This document shows positions 53,508 to 62,638 of a DNA stretch of 64,000 bases, piece by piece. Location of the stretch: contig NZ_JAZIFX010000001.1 in assembly GCF_036634175.1 (NCBI RefSeq), forward strand, positions 620,001 through 684,000, in the 5' to 3' direction. Below the pieces are notes generated by a model, which had not been told where the DNA came from, did not search any database, and saw only the letters and a list, made by a program, of their open reading frames with translations. This DNA is from Streptomyces sp. P9-A2. GTDB lineage: Bacteria > Actinomycetota > Actinomycetes > Streptomycetales > Streptomycetaceae. Position 1 is the stretch's first letter, and each line of letters begins with the position of its first letter. A program made the translations under genes and the position numbers.

Positions 53508-55219
53508 CGTCGAGCGAGGTGGCGGCGGCAGGCGGAGGCGAGTTCTTCGATCGTCTCCGCTCCCTGGAACACCTCGAACGGCAGCTCGGTCGCCAGCAGG
53601 CTGTCCAACCTGCTGGCGACGTCGACCGCCTGCAACGAGTCACCACCGAGGTCCTTGGTGAAGGAGTCCTGGACGCTGATGTCGTCGAGGTCGAGCACCT
53701 GCTGCCAGATCCGGAGTATCTCCGCCTCCATGTCGTCACGCGGCGCGACGATCGGGCGGGTCCGCTCCACCGGTGATTCGCGGGGCTCGGGAAGTGCTCC
53801 CCGGTCGACCTTGCCGTTCGTCGAGAGCGGAATCTCGGGAAGGTTGATGAACCGGGCGGGAACCATGTACTCGGGGAGTCGGCTCGCGAGGTGCTCGCGC
53901 AGTTCTCGGCGCCCGGCCCGGCCCACGACGTAGGCCACCAGCTGGCTCTGGCCCTCGGATTCACGCACCACCGCGACGGCTTGACGGACGTCCGGGTGCG
54001 TCCCGAGGCTGGCCTCCACCTCGCCGAGTTCGATGCGGAACCCCCTGACCTTGGCGAGGTGATCGGCTCGTCCTGCTGAGGTCAGGAGACCATCCGCGTC
54101 CTGACGGACCAGATCCCCCGTGCGGAAACCCACCTCGGAGAACTGGCCGGCATTGAGCTCGGCCTGGCCGAAGTAGCCCAGGGTGACACCGGGTCCGCTG
54201 ACGTGCAGTTCGCCGATCTCGCCCGGAGCTGTCGGAGTGTGGTCGGGGTTCAGCACGCGCACGTCGACGATGTCCGTGACCGGATAGCCCATCGGTGCGG
54301 GGCGCTCCTCGCCCGGCTTGCACCGCCAGTGCGAGACCACCGGCACCTCGCTGCTGCTGAACACGTTGTGCAGCGCAGTCTCCGGGAAGATCGCGAAGAA
54401 CCGCTGCTGCAGGGCCGGGGGCAGGGGTTCGCCCGCACACAGGACATGGCGCACCGCGGTGCAGCTCGCGGCCTCGGGCTGTTCGAGGAACAAGCGCATG
54501 ACCGACGGGATGAAGGTGGAGATGGTGATCTGCTTCCTGGCCGTCAACCTCGCCAGGTAGCCGAGGTCGGTCTGTCGGCCCGGAGGGACGACCACCGTGC
54601 TGCCGCCGGTCAGCAGCGGCCAGAGCAGGCCGTGCACGAGGGCCACGAAGTTCACCGACATCTTGAGCAGGTGGCGATCGCCGGGGCCGACGCCGAACGC
54701 GTCGACGATCCACGGGATCTGGACCGCGCAGTTCTCGTGGGACAGAGTCACCTGCTTCGGCCGGCCGGTCGAGCCCGAGGTGCTGAAAATGAAGGCTGCG
54801 TCGCCCGGCACCGTGACGACGGCCGGCGCGGTCGTCGACACGCGATCGGACACCTCGAAGTGCGGGTGCGCGAAGTCGAGCCGCTCGGCCGCGGCGCCGG
54901 GCGCGATGAGCGCTGCAGCGGCCCCGTTCCGCAGGATCTCCTGGTTGCGCTCGGACGGCTCGTCCGGGCTCAGCGGGAGGCAGACGGCTCCCGCCTTGAG
55001 GATGCCGACCACGGCCGCGGCGTACTCGACCGAGCGATCGAGGCAGACGGCCACCGAATCACCGTGCTCGACACCGCGGTCGAGCAGTGCTTCCGCCACC
55101 GCGTTGGCACGGGCGTCGAACTCCGCGTAGGTGACGGAAGCATCGTTGACATGAATTGCATCGAGGTCCGCGTACTTCCTCGCTGCGACCGCGAACAAAT
55201 CTATCAGCGTTGCTGTCAC
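53504..55219 (-). CDS. A-PCP didomain lacking the amino-acid Asp
   Basis: 571 aa from GTG 55219 (AAGAGG 9 bases upstream; the 44 residues before it are not plausible). Adenylation domain with FSTSGSTGRPKQV, GYPVTD, FRTGDLV and NGKVDRG; carrier with KDLGGDSLQAV (Ser near 526). At the A4 core (SVNFVALVHGLLWPL) the Asp that binds the alpha-amino group is absent, so an aryl, hydroxy, fatty or beta-amino acid is expected. It loads the acid for the coupled KAS III-like enzyme (inference). Confidence 0.9.
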   Translation of the reverse strand: MTATLIDLFAVAARKYADLDAIHVNDASVTYAEFDARANAVAEALLDRGVEHGDSVAVCLDRSVEYAAAVVGILKAGAVCLPLSPDEPSERNQEILRNGAAAALIAPGAAAERLDFAHPHFEVSDRVSTTAPAVVTVPGDAAFIFSTSGSTGRPKQVTLSHENCAVQIPWIVDAFGVGPGDRHLLKMSVNFVALVHGLLWPLLTGGSTVVVPPGRQTDLGYLARLTARKQITISTFIPSVMRLFLEQPEAASCTAVRHVLCAGEPLPPALQQRFFAIFPETALHNVFSSSEVPVVSHWRCKPGEERPAPMGYPVTDIVDVRVLNPDHTPTAPGEIGELHVSGPGVTLGYFGQAELNAGQFSEVGFRTGDLVRQDADGLLTSAGRADHLAKVRGFRIELGEVEASLGTHPDVRQAVAVVRESEGQSQLVAYVVGRAGRRELREHLASRLPEYMVPARFINLPEIPLSTNGKVDRGALPEPRESPVERTRPIVAPRDDMEAEILRIWQQVLDLDDISVQDSFTKDLGGDSLQAVDVASRLDSLLATELPFEVFQGAETIEELASACRRHLARR

Positions 55220-56346
55220 AGGCGTACCTCTTAGAGTGTGGGACGAACGACGAGCACGGCGGCGACCGGACTGGGAGCTCGCACGAACCACGTGGGTCCG
55301 GGTGTGCCGAACAATCGAGTGCGGGATGTTGGGGAACGCAACGCGCCGCATATCTAGGTCAGTTCACGAAATCAAAAGCATTGTCATGATGTCAAGGTCT
55401 CGGGCGTCGCGCAATGTCGTTCGTGGTGCGTTCGTGACAGGCCGTCCCATTTCGTCGCCCACCCGTTCTCGGGCTGCGCGAAGAGCCGTCGATCACCGCG
55501 TCGATGCTCGACAGTGGGCCGGGGAACGATGCGTGGAGAGCGGTTTCCCGGTAGGGGCGAGGATGCACGGGCCGGACGAGAGCGGGGCGTCGCCAGGCGC
55601 CGCCGACCGGACGTCCGTCGAGCCGTGTTCCGGGGACCGGGACGCGGTGCGGCGCGGCGGGAGCGGAGATCGACGGCGGATCCCGGTGCGTGTTCGCCGG
55701 TGCGCCGAGGAGGCCGAAGGCTCCGCCGGATCGCGGTCGCGACCACCGGTGAACTGGTGCTGGGCGCCGGATCGGGCGGCACGGACGGCCGGGGTGACGG
55801 AGCCCTCCACGTCGTCGCCCTCGCCGGTCAGGAGCTCGGTCCGGGCCGCCGGCGCGACCGGCAGGACTTGACCGGGCGCCGCGGACGCGCCGATGCTGCG
55901 TCCCACCGCGGGTCGACGTGTCCTGGTGGGCCCACCGACGGCACGTCACCGCCTGCGTCGACCAGGACCGCGCCGAGCTGGTCGGTTCCGAACACCCACA
56001 ATCAGCGGAACGGCCGCGAAGGCCAATAGATGCACGGCAGGATCACAGCGGACTCGGTGCGACAGATCGAGGGTGGACCCGTCGACGAGGCTTCCCGCCG
56101 GCGTCGATCGCGGCGTGCGAACCTGCATCATCGGTCACTGGTGGCGCGCCTCATCACGCCGACCCGGTTCCCTCGCGCCGGGCTGGCCCGGGCCTGCGTG
56201 CACCCCGTTTCCCGAAGACCCGTAATGCTGTAGCTTGCAGTCCGGAAGGCAGGGAATCTGCGCGATTAGCCGCTGGTGGCTCTTCGGCCAGCCACCTCGA
56301 CGAGTATCGGTGACGGCGTCCTGCGGCCATGGGAGGGATGTAGTCC
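55220..56346. other. Divergent 1.1-kb region without a supported gene
   Basis: Separates the minus-strand A-PCP/KAS III pair from the plus-strand ACP operon and should contain both promoters. Open frames between 55400 and 56240 exist on both strands but are Arg/Pro/Gly-rich with no recognisable domain or ribosome site. It may contain a decayed gene. Confidence 0.4.
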
Positions 56347-56616
56347 TTGTCCAACGAATCTATCGCATCAATCTTAGATCGACTGCTCCGCGCGCACCTG
56401 CCGAATATCGGGGACGACATGGTCATCGGTCAGCACGAACCTCTTTCGAGGTTGGGTCTGGACTCCTTGGGCATGGTCCGGCTGGCGATGCGGATGGAGC
56501 GAGAGTTCCAGGTGGACCTCCCGGACGGGTTCCTGGTTCCCGAGACCTTCGAGACCCCCGCCTCCATCGCATCTGCCGTCGCGGCCCTGCGCCCGGATCT
56601 GGACATCGCGTCATGA
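56347..56616 (+). CDS. Free-standing acyl/peptidyl carrier protein
   Basis: 89 aa from TTG 56347 (GGAGGG about 10 bases upstream). Phosphopantetheine site LGLDSLGMVRLAMRME (Ser near residue 39) in a four-helix carrier fold, with acidic helices. First gene of a tight operon; the stop overlaps the dehydrogenase start (ATGA). It carries the acyl group for the next two enzymes. Confidence 0.92.
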   Translation: MSNESIASILDRLLRAHLPNIGDDMVIGQHEPLSRLGLDSLGMVRLAMRMEREFQVDLPDGFLVPETFETPASIASAVAALRPDLDIAS

Positions 56617-57767
56617 CCACCGTCGGGGCGCAGGCGACCTCCGAGGCCGTCACCGCGGTCGCGGACGTCGCCGCGGCGCACGCGGAGCAGGTCGACCGTG
56701 AGTCGCGGTTCCCGGTCGCGGCGGTGGAGGCGCTGCGGAGCGGTCGCCTGCTGTCCATGGGTGTCCCGGCCGGGTTCGGCGGCGGCGACCAGGGCATCGG
56801 CACGGTGGCGCGGACGACCACTGCGCTCGCCCGGAAGTGCGGATCCACCGGCCTGATCTTCGCGATGCACCAGAGCCAGATCGCGTCCTTGGTCCGGCAC
56901 TCTGAGGACGAGGCGGTCCAGCGTGCTCTGCGGCGCATCGCCGCCGAGGAACTGCTGGTCGCGTCGGCCACGACGGAGGCGAGCGTCGGGGGTGACGTGC
57001 GCACGAGTTCCTGCTTCGTCGAGCGGGTCGGCACCCGCTTCCGGCTGGCGAAGCAGGCGTCCGTGATCTCGTACGGTGGACACGCCGACATCATCCTGGT
57101 GACCGCCCGGCGGGACGCGGCCAGCGATCCGCAGGACCAGGTCCTGGTCCTCTGCGACCGGGACGGCGTCACCCTGGAGCAGAACGTCGTCTGGGACGTG
57201 CTCGGCATGCGCGGCACGTGCAGCCACGGCTACGCGCTGCTGGCCGAAGGCGACGGGGACGCCGTCATGACCACCCCGTACGCCGTCATCAGCGCCCAGA
57301 CGATGTTGCCGGTGTCCCACGTCCTCTGGGCGGCGGCGTGGCTGGGGCTGGCCGAGGAAGCCGTCGAGAGGGCCCGGCTGTTCGTCCAGGCGTCCGCCCG
57401 GAAGAAGCCGGAGGTGGTGCCGCTCGGCACGGTGCGGCTCGCCGAGGCGACAGCTCGGCTGCACCAGATGCGGGCACTCGTGGGCGCCGGGGTCGGCCGC
57501 TTCAAGGAACTCGCCGCCGTCCCCCACGAGCTCTCGCGCATGTCGACGGTGGTCGAGTTCAACAGCCTCAAGGTCTCCGCCTCGACGCTGGTGGTGGAGA
57601 TCGCGGCAGCGGCCATGTCGATCTGCGGCATCGCCGGCTACCGCTGCGACGGCCCCTACAGCGTGGCCCGGATCCTGCGCGATGCGTACGGCGCTGCTCT
57701 CATGGTCAACAACGATCGGATCAACGGCAACAACGGGCAGCTCATGCTCGTGGGGAAGTCGTTCTGA
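56613..57767 (+). CDS. Acyl-CoA-dehydrogenase-type flavoenzyme
   Basis: 384 aa from ATG 56613. Acyl-CoA dehydrogenase fold: ATTEASVGGDVRTSS and VISYGGHADIILVTAR in the FAD domain, NSLKVSASTLVVEIAAAAMSICGIAGY near the C-terminus. Divergent from the catabolic enzyme at 8254-9408. In homologous trios it oxidises a carrier-bound aminoacyl group (prolyl to pyrrolyl, or seryl-derived aminomalonyl intermediates). Coupled at both ends by overlapping stop/start codons. Confidence 0.9.
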   Translation: MTTVGAQATSEAVTAVADVAAAHAEQVDRESRFPVAAVEALRSGRLLSMGVPAGFGGGDQGIGTVARTTTALARKCGSTGLIFAMHQSQIASLVRHSEDEAVQRALRRIAAEELLVASATTEASVGGDVRTSSCFVERVGTRFRLAKQASVISYGGHADIILVTARRDAASDPQDQVLVLCDRDGVTLEQNVVWDVLGMRGTCSHGYALLAEGDGDAVMTTPYAVISAQTMLPVSHVLWAAAWLGLAEEAVERARLFVQASARKKPEVVPLGTVRLAEATARLHQMRALVGAGVGRFKELAAVPHELSRMSTVVEFNSLKVSASTLVVEIAAAAMSICGIAGYRCDGPYSVARILRDAYGAALMVNNDRINGNNGQLMLVGKSF

Positions 57768-59239
57768 TGCGGTTGGAGGACCGGTTCCTGGCTGTGCTGG
57801 CCGACCACCGGGACGAACCCGCCATCGTGGAACCGCATCGTTCGTGGACGTTCGCCGAGGTCGACGCGCTCGCCCGGCACTGGGCCGCAGGGCTGCGCTC
57901 CCGAGACGGCAGCCGTCCCGCTGCGGTCGCCGTGCTCGCGGGACGCAACGCGACCGGCTGCATCGGCGTGCTCGCGGCGTTGTACGCCGATGCCGCGTTC
58001 GTGCCGGTCAATCCGGCGTTCCCGGCCGTGCGCAGTGCGGGCGCGATGGCCGCGACCGGGGTGGGCGTGCTCATCGCCGATGTGACCGCCGACCAGGAGC
58101 TGGTCGCTGCGATCCTCGCCGCCCATCCGGTTCCGGTGCTGTGGGCGGATCCCGACGCCCCGGTGCCGGTCAGCGACGCCGGACTCGGCCGGCGATTTTC
58201 CGAGATCGCGTACGTGCTCTTCACGTCCGGTTCGTCGGGGAGCCCGAAGGGCGTGTCGATCTCCCACGCCAACGTCGACGCGTTCCTCGACGCCGCTGTC
58301 GCCCGCTATCCGATGGGTCCCCCGGACCGGTCGGCTCTGACCTGCGACCTGACCTTCGACCTCGCTCTGGCGTCGCTGTTCCTGGCCTGGTCGCAGGGAT
58401 GCGCGATCGTGCCGGCCTCCGTGTTCGCCATGGGGGATCCGGCGCGGTTCGCGGCCCGCTACGGGATCACCGTGTGGACGTCGGTGCCGTCGGCCATCGG
58501 CCTGGCGAGGGATGCCGGGTCGCTGGTCCCGGGTTGCCTGCCCGGCCTGCGGATCAGCATGTTCTGCGGTGAGGCCCTGACGGTCGACGCGGCCACCGCC
58601 TGGTCGCGGGCCGCACCCGGCTCCGCCGTCGTCAACAACTACGGTCCGACCGAGGTGACGATGTTCTGCACCGCGTTCGAGTTCCGCTCCGACCCACCGC
58701 TGGACGGCCCCACCGTTCCCATCGGACACCCCTTCGAGGGCGTCGAGATCGCTGTCGTCGACGCCGACGGCCGCCCGGCTGAGGCCGGTGAGCTCCTGCT
58801 GCGAGGACCTCAGATGTTCGGCGGCTACGTGGACCCCGGCCAGGACGACGGAGCGTTCACGGAGACGGACGCGCCGGGCGGTCGCTGGTACCGGACCGGC
58901 GACGTGGTCCGGTCGGGCGTCGACGGTCTCACCTACATCGGCCGACGCGACGATCAGCTGCAGGTCGGCGGCTTCAGGGTGGAGCCGGCCGAGGTGGAAC
59001 AGGCGATCCGTGCCCTGCTCGGAGTGGCCACCGCGGTCGCGGTCCAGCGGAGGAACACGATCGTCGCGTTCGTGTCGCCGGCGCCGGCGGCCGAGGATCC
59101 GCTCCTCCTGGTCGAGGAGGTGCTGCCGGCCTACATGTGTCCGAAGCACCTGATCGTCGTCGACGAGCCGCGGCTCAACGCCAACGGCAAGATCGACCGC
59201 CGCTACTACCGGGACCGTGCCACCGAGCTCGCGGTCTGA
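57767..59239 (+). CDS. Stand-alone adenylation enzyme
   Basis: 490 aa from ATG 57767 (TGATG overlap). No carrier domain. Seen: VLFTSGSSGSPKGVSISH (A3), LTFDLALASLFLAW (A4 with Asp235), MFCGEAL, NNYGPTEVTMF (A5), YRTGDVV, NGKIDRRYY. The style resembles DltA/PltF-like free-standing ligases. Pocket residues by eye are about D-L-A-T-M-C-N-M-F, which does not clearly match proline or serine. It should load the carrier at 56347. Confidence 0.92.
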   Translation: MRLEDRFLAVLADHRDEPAIVEPHRSWTFAEVDALARHWAAGLRSRDGSRPAAVAVLAGRNATGCIGVLAALYADAAFVPVNPAFPAVRSAGAMAATGVGVLIADVTADQELVAAILAAHPVPVLWADPDAPVPVSDAGLGRRFSEIAYVLFTSGSSGSPKGVSISHANVDAFLDAAVARYPMGPPDRSALTCDLTFDLALASLFLAWSQGCAIVPASVFAMGDPARFAARYGITVWTSVPSAIGLARDAGSLVPGCLPGLRISMFCGEALTVDAATAWSRAAPGSAVVNNYGPTEVTMFCTAFEFRSDPPLDGPTVPIGHPFEGVEIAVVDADGRPAEAGELLLRGPQMFGGYVDPGQDDGAFTETDAPGGRWYRTGDVVRSGVDGLTYIGRRDDQLQVGGFRVEPAEVEQAIRALLGVATAVAVQRRNTIVAFVSPAPAAEDPLLLVEEVLPAYMCPKHLIVVDEPRLNANGKIDRRYYRDRATELAV

Positions 59240-59320
59240 ACCGGATCCCCAGGCATCGCGGCCGCTCCCAGGTCCCCGGCTCGCTGCAACCCGTAGCTCC
59301 GACCTCGCTAGGAGATTCCA

Positions 59321-60022
59321 ATGAACACATCGGCCGAGTCGGTACCCGACGATGCGCTCGGCGTCAGCTCGTGGGAGGTGACCCAGGAGACCGAGGTCGA
59401 GTTCGGTGGCCTCGGCTGGACCGTGCTCCCCAGCGTGTATCCCATGCACCTGGTCCGATCGAGCGAGTTCTTCCGGCGGCAGCTGAGCGCTCTTCCGCCG
59501 GTCCACTCCTTCCTGGAGGTCGGCTGCGGCGCCGGTGCGCTGTCGGTGCTCGCCGTCAAGAACGGTCTCTGCCAGGAGGCCACGGGCGTCGACATCAATC
59601 CCAACGCACTGGCCGCGTCGCAGATGAACGCTCGTCGGCACGGCGTCGAGGACGCGACGACGTTCGTCTACAGCGATGTGTTCGACGGGGTCTCGGACTC
59701 GCAGTTCGATCTCATCTTCTGGAACTCGAACGGCGCCCTTCCGGATTCCGGGGAGATCCTCGACGAGGATGCGGCCATCTCGCACCACGAGAGAGCCATC
59801 TTCGATCCCGGCTACGCCAGTCACCTGCGGTACCTCGAACTGGGCCGGAACCATCTCCGACCCGGAGGTCGGCTCCTGATCGGGTTCTGCGGTAACGGGG
59901 ATCTCGAGTTCATCAAGGAGAAGGCAGCGGGCCTCGGCCTGAGCCTGGAACTCCTGGCCACCGACGATGAAGGAAGTCACCCGCACTACCTCCTGGAGAT
60001 CCGGGAGACCTCTCCCGCCTAG
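59321..60022 (+). CDS. SAM methyltransferase, PrmA/HemK-like fold
   Basis: 233 aa from ATG 59321 (AGGAG upstream). Seen: FLEVGCGAGALSVLAVKNG (motif I), GVDINPNALAASQMNARRHG (motif II), YSDVFDG, and FWNSNGALPDSGE where HemK/PrmA relatives have the NPPY-type motif that grips a planar amide or amine nitrogen. LRPGGRLLIGFCG follows. The changed motif suggests a different acceptor. Last gene of the ACP operon; 417 bases without a clear gene follow. Confidence 0.85.
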   Translation: MNTSAESVPDDALGVSSWEVTQETEVEFGGLGWTVLPSVYPMHLVRSSEFFRRQLSALPPVHSFLEVGCGAGALSVLAVKNGLCQEATGVDINPNALAASQMNARRHGVEDATTFVYSDVFDGVSDSQFDLIFWNSNGALPDSGEILDEDAAISHHERAIFDPGYASHLRYLELGRNHLRPGGRLLIGFCGNGDLEFIKEKAAGLGLSLELLATDDEGSHPHYLLEIRETSPA

Positions 60023-60439
60023 GGTGCTCGGTGCTCGACCTGCGCCGGCGGGGCGGCGACCATCGTGCTGGTCGCGGCGCGCGATCACGCGGAGAGGAGC
60101 TGCGCGGCGGGGACGTCGCGGTCGGCCGCCGTCGGGTCCGCGGTCGGCCTGACGACGACGGTCGGTGAGCGCTGGCCGACACGGAGTTCGCCGCGCTGAT
60201 CGCCCCTTCGCGCCTGGTCCGTCGCCATGCCGCGGAGGTCCTCGGGCCCACGAGCTCAGCGCTGCCGCGGCCACCGGGGCCGATCCGCGGATCGCGGACG
60301 TCGCCCGACGGTGCCTCGACGGGTCCTGGGCCGGCGGCGCCGGGCGACCCGAGCCCACCGGCTCGCCTCGGCCGCCGGCAGCGGAACTCGACGGATCCCC
60401 CATCCGGACGACCGTGCCTGCCTCCGCCATTCGCCGTGA

Positions 60440-60705
60440 TCTTGAAGGTGGCGTGCCGGAACAAGGAAAAGTGCCCCTGAGCTGGGGTAATGCGGTCTGC
60501 TGAGACTGCAGGACACCCAGGACGAGGAGCACTTTTCAGGTGCACGACAGCGCGTGGTCGAAAGATCTGACGGTCGACGTCGATGGGCACGGGGTCGCAC
60601 ACCGGGTCGGCGGTGCTGCGCCTGATCGCGGACAACACCGGGCTGACCGCCGGGTTGTCCCGGGCGGTGACCCGCCGCGGGTTCACCCCGGTCCACGACC
60701 GCGGC
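60440..60705 (+). pseudogene. IS1380-type transposase, N-terminal scrap
   Basis: Begins with the family's leader GAGGAGCACTTTTCAGGTG and GTG start; codes HDSAWSKDLTVDVDGHGV, then after a frame shift SHTGSAVLRLIADNTGLTAG and VTRRGFTPVHDRGRV, stopping near 60705. It belongs to a different IS1380 subtype from copies A to C. Confidence 0.7.
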
Positions 60706-61027
60706 CGGGTCGATGACCCCTGTCGCTTCGGCCACGCCGATCGCCGAGGCTCAGGTTTCGCGCGCTCCGACTCCGCTGGACGTACGCCGCACCGCGGTGA
60801 CCCAGGCCGTACACCGTGCCGCGCGGGCACCACGCACAGCAGCCGACCTCCGGGTGATGGCCGCGCAGAGCCGCTCCACGGGGGCGGCGCAGAAACGGAC
60901 GGGACACCCCGCGCCCGCGACCTCTGCCCGGCTGCCGGCCAGCTCGCCGACGCCCCGGCGCGGACGCTGACTCCCACCCCAGGCCGCACTCCACTCGCGA
61001 CCGTCCCCGCCCAACAGGAGTTCCACC

Positions 61028-61120
61028 ATGCCCACCACCACCATGCTCGACCAGGCCACGGCCATGATCGAGAACACCTGGGGCCAGCCCATCGAAGCTC
61101 TTGAGGTCCTAGATGAGTAG
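61028..61120 (+). CDS. Short ORF truncated by IS982
   Basis: 30 codons from ATG 61028, with CAGGAG 6 bases upstream: starts MPTTTMLDQATAMIENTWG and continues PIEALEVLDE. The stop TAG lies in the end of the IS982 element, so the natural C-terminus is lost. The acidic, helical, leader-like sequence with a good ribosome site could be the N-terminus of a small protein or a RiPP precursor; this is speculative. Confidence 0.35.
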   Translation: MPTTTMLDQATAMIENTWGQPIEALEVLDE

Positions 61121-62089
61121 TTCCGATGTGGCTCAGTGGTCGTAGGCGATCAGTGACCTGGTGATGGGTGCGCCGATGGTGCGGTTGTGCCAGATCGCGC
61201 AGGTCATCGCCAGGATCCGCTGGGCCACCCGGACGCTGGCGCCCTCGATGGTGCGGCCGCCGTGCTGTTCGAGGTCGAGCTGGCCCTTGAGGGTGTCGTT
61301 GACCGACTCGATCAGCTGCCGCACCGTCTTGAGCAGGGCTTCTGCGGGCTGTGGGGTGCCGCGGTTGCGGTAGGAGGGCCGTAGCAGGCTGATGCCGCGG
61401 GCGGCGAGGAAGCGGTCGAGTCCGGCGGAGATGTAGCCCTTGTCCGCCAGGATCAGCAGCCCCGGCCGGGCGGCTGTCAGGTGCGGTTCGTCGTCGATCA
61501 GGGCGGCCAGGACCTGTCGTTCGTCGATCTTGGGGTCGGCCAGGGCCCAGGTGACGGGCAGTCCGGCCGGGGTGCACACCAGGTGCAGTTTCAGGCCCCA
61601 GTAGAAGCGGGAGTGGGAGCGGCAGTAGCCGTAGTTGGCCCAGCCGGCCAGGTCGGAGCGTTTGACGGTCTCGCGGGAGCGGGCGCACTCGACGGGGGTG
61701 GAGTCCACGATCCACACGTCGTCCAGCCATAGGTCGGTGTCTGCGGCCAGCGATCGGATGGCCCGTTTGACCAGGGGCAGAGCGGCTCGCAGCCGTTTGT
61801 TGTAGGCGGGGCGTTGGGGCAGGTAGGGGAACATCGGGTGCAGGTGGGCGTGGGCGTAGCGCAGCCAGCGGGCCTCGCAGTGGAAGCCCAGCACGGCCTG
61901 GGCCACCGCCAGGGTCACCAGCTCGGCATCGGTCAGCCGCGGCGGACGTCCACGCCACTGCGGGGTCTTCGAACGGTCATCGACATGCACGTACAGTGCC
62001 GTCAAGAGGGTGTCTAAATCGGTCGTCACAAACCCGATGTTGGACACCCTCCCTCCGTCTGAGAACCCCGCAATTGGAACTACTCGTCT
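61111..62089 (-). mobile_element. IS982-family element
   Basis: Terminal repeats AGATGAGTAGTTCCGA (left) and AGACGAGTAGTTCCAA (right, complement). About 980 bp, one transposase gene. A target duplication is not evident. Confidence 0.88.
61133..62029 (-). CDS. IS982 transposase
   Basis: 298 aa from GTG 62029. Seen: WRGRPPRLTDAELVTLAVAQ, DVWIVDSTPVECARSRETVK (first Asp), LILADKGYISAGLDRFL (second Asp), RQLIESVNDTLKGQLDLE (Glu). Intact. Confidence 0.93.
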   Translation of the reverse strand: MTTDLDTLLTALYVHVDDRSKTPQWRGRPPRLTDAELVTLAVAQAVLGFHCEARWLRYAHAHLHPMFPYLPQRPAYNKRLRAALPLVKRAIRSLAADTDLWLDDVWIVDSTPVECARSRETVKRSDLAGWANYGYCRSHSRFYWGLKLHLVCTPAGLPVTWALADPKIDERQVLAALIDDEPHLTAARPGLLILADKGYISAGLDRFLAARGISLLRPSYRNRGTPQPAEALLKTVRQLIESVNDTLKGQLDLEQHGGRTIEGASVRVAQRILAMTCAIWHNRTIGAPITRSLIAYDH

Positions 62090-62159
62090 AGCGGTGGCGC
62101 TGGACCGACCGGCTCGAGCTGCCATTGGAGACCTGCCCAGTGCCCCAGCTTCAGCTGGC

Positions 62160-62561
62160 TCAGGCGTCACCCGTCGAGGCGCTGCCAATATGACCGCCCG
62201 CTGCGACGGATCTGTCGCCGACTGCGGTTACCGTCCCGGACGCCGGAGGCGGAGTGGGGGCCGCGGACGGTGTCGGCGCGGATGCGGGCGCGGCGCCATT
62301 GCCTGTCGTGGCGGCGCCGATGCTGCCTCCGGCCGCGATGGACCGTTCTCCGTCGGCGCTGACCTGGGTTCCGCTGGTGGCAGGAGCGGCCGACCGAGCG
62401 AATTGGGCGTACAGCGCCAGGGCGATACCCGCCAGACTTGCGATGCCACCACCGACGCTGGCCCACGGGTCCGCCGCGTCGACGTCGACAACCGCGCCGA
62501 CAATCAATGCGACCATGCCGGCACCGCAGAGTCCGACTCCGGTGTACACGAGCGGCTCCAT
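62160..62561 (-). CDS. Small membrane protein with GDRS-type repeats
   Basis: 133 aa from ATG 62561. Two membrane segments (VYTGVGLCGAGMVALIVGAV and VGGGIASLAGIALALYAQF) and a Pro/Ala linker between two related repeats, DGERSIAAGGSIGAATTG and GDRSVAAGGHIGSASTG. Such GDRSIA-like repeats occur in streptomycete proteins linked to effector or NTPase systems (recollection). Function unknown. Confidence 0.6.
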   Translation of the reverse strand: MEPLVYTGVGLCGAGMVALIVGAVVDVDAADPWASVGGGIASLAGIALALYAQFARSAAPATSGTQVSADGERSIAAGGSIGAATTGNGAAPASAPTPSAAPTPPPASGTVTAVGDRSVAAGGHIGSASTGDA

Positions 62562-62638
62562 GTCTCGATCAACTCCTGTGTTGGCCGTAGGCTGGCAGGT
62601 CACGCCTGCCATCGTGGCAGGGTCTCAGCCCGTCCATC

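Noticed and set aside
60023..60439. Open frames between the methyltransferase and the IS1380 scrap
   Set aside because: Pro/Arg-rich in every frame, no motif, no ribosome site.
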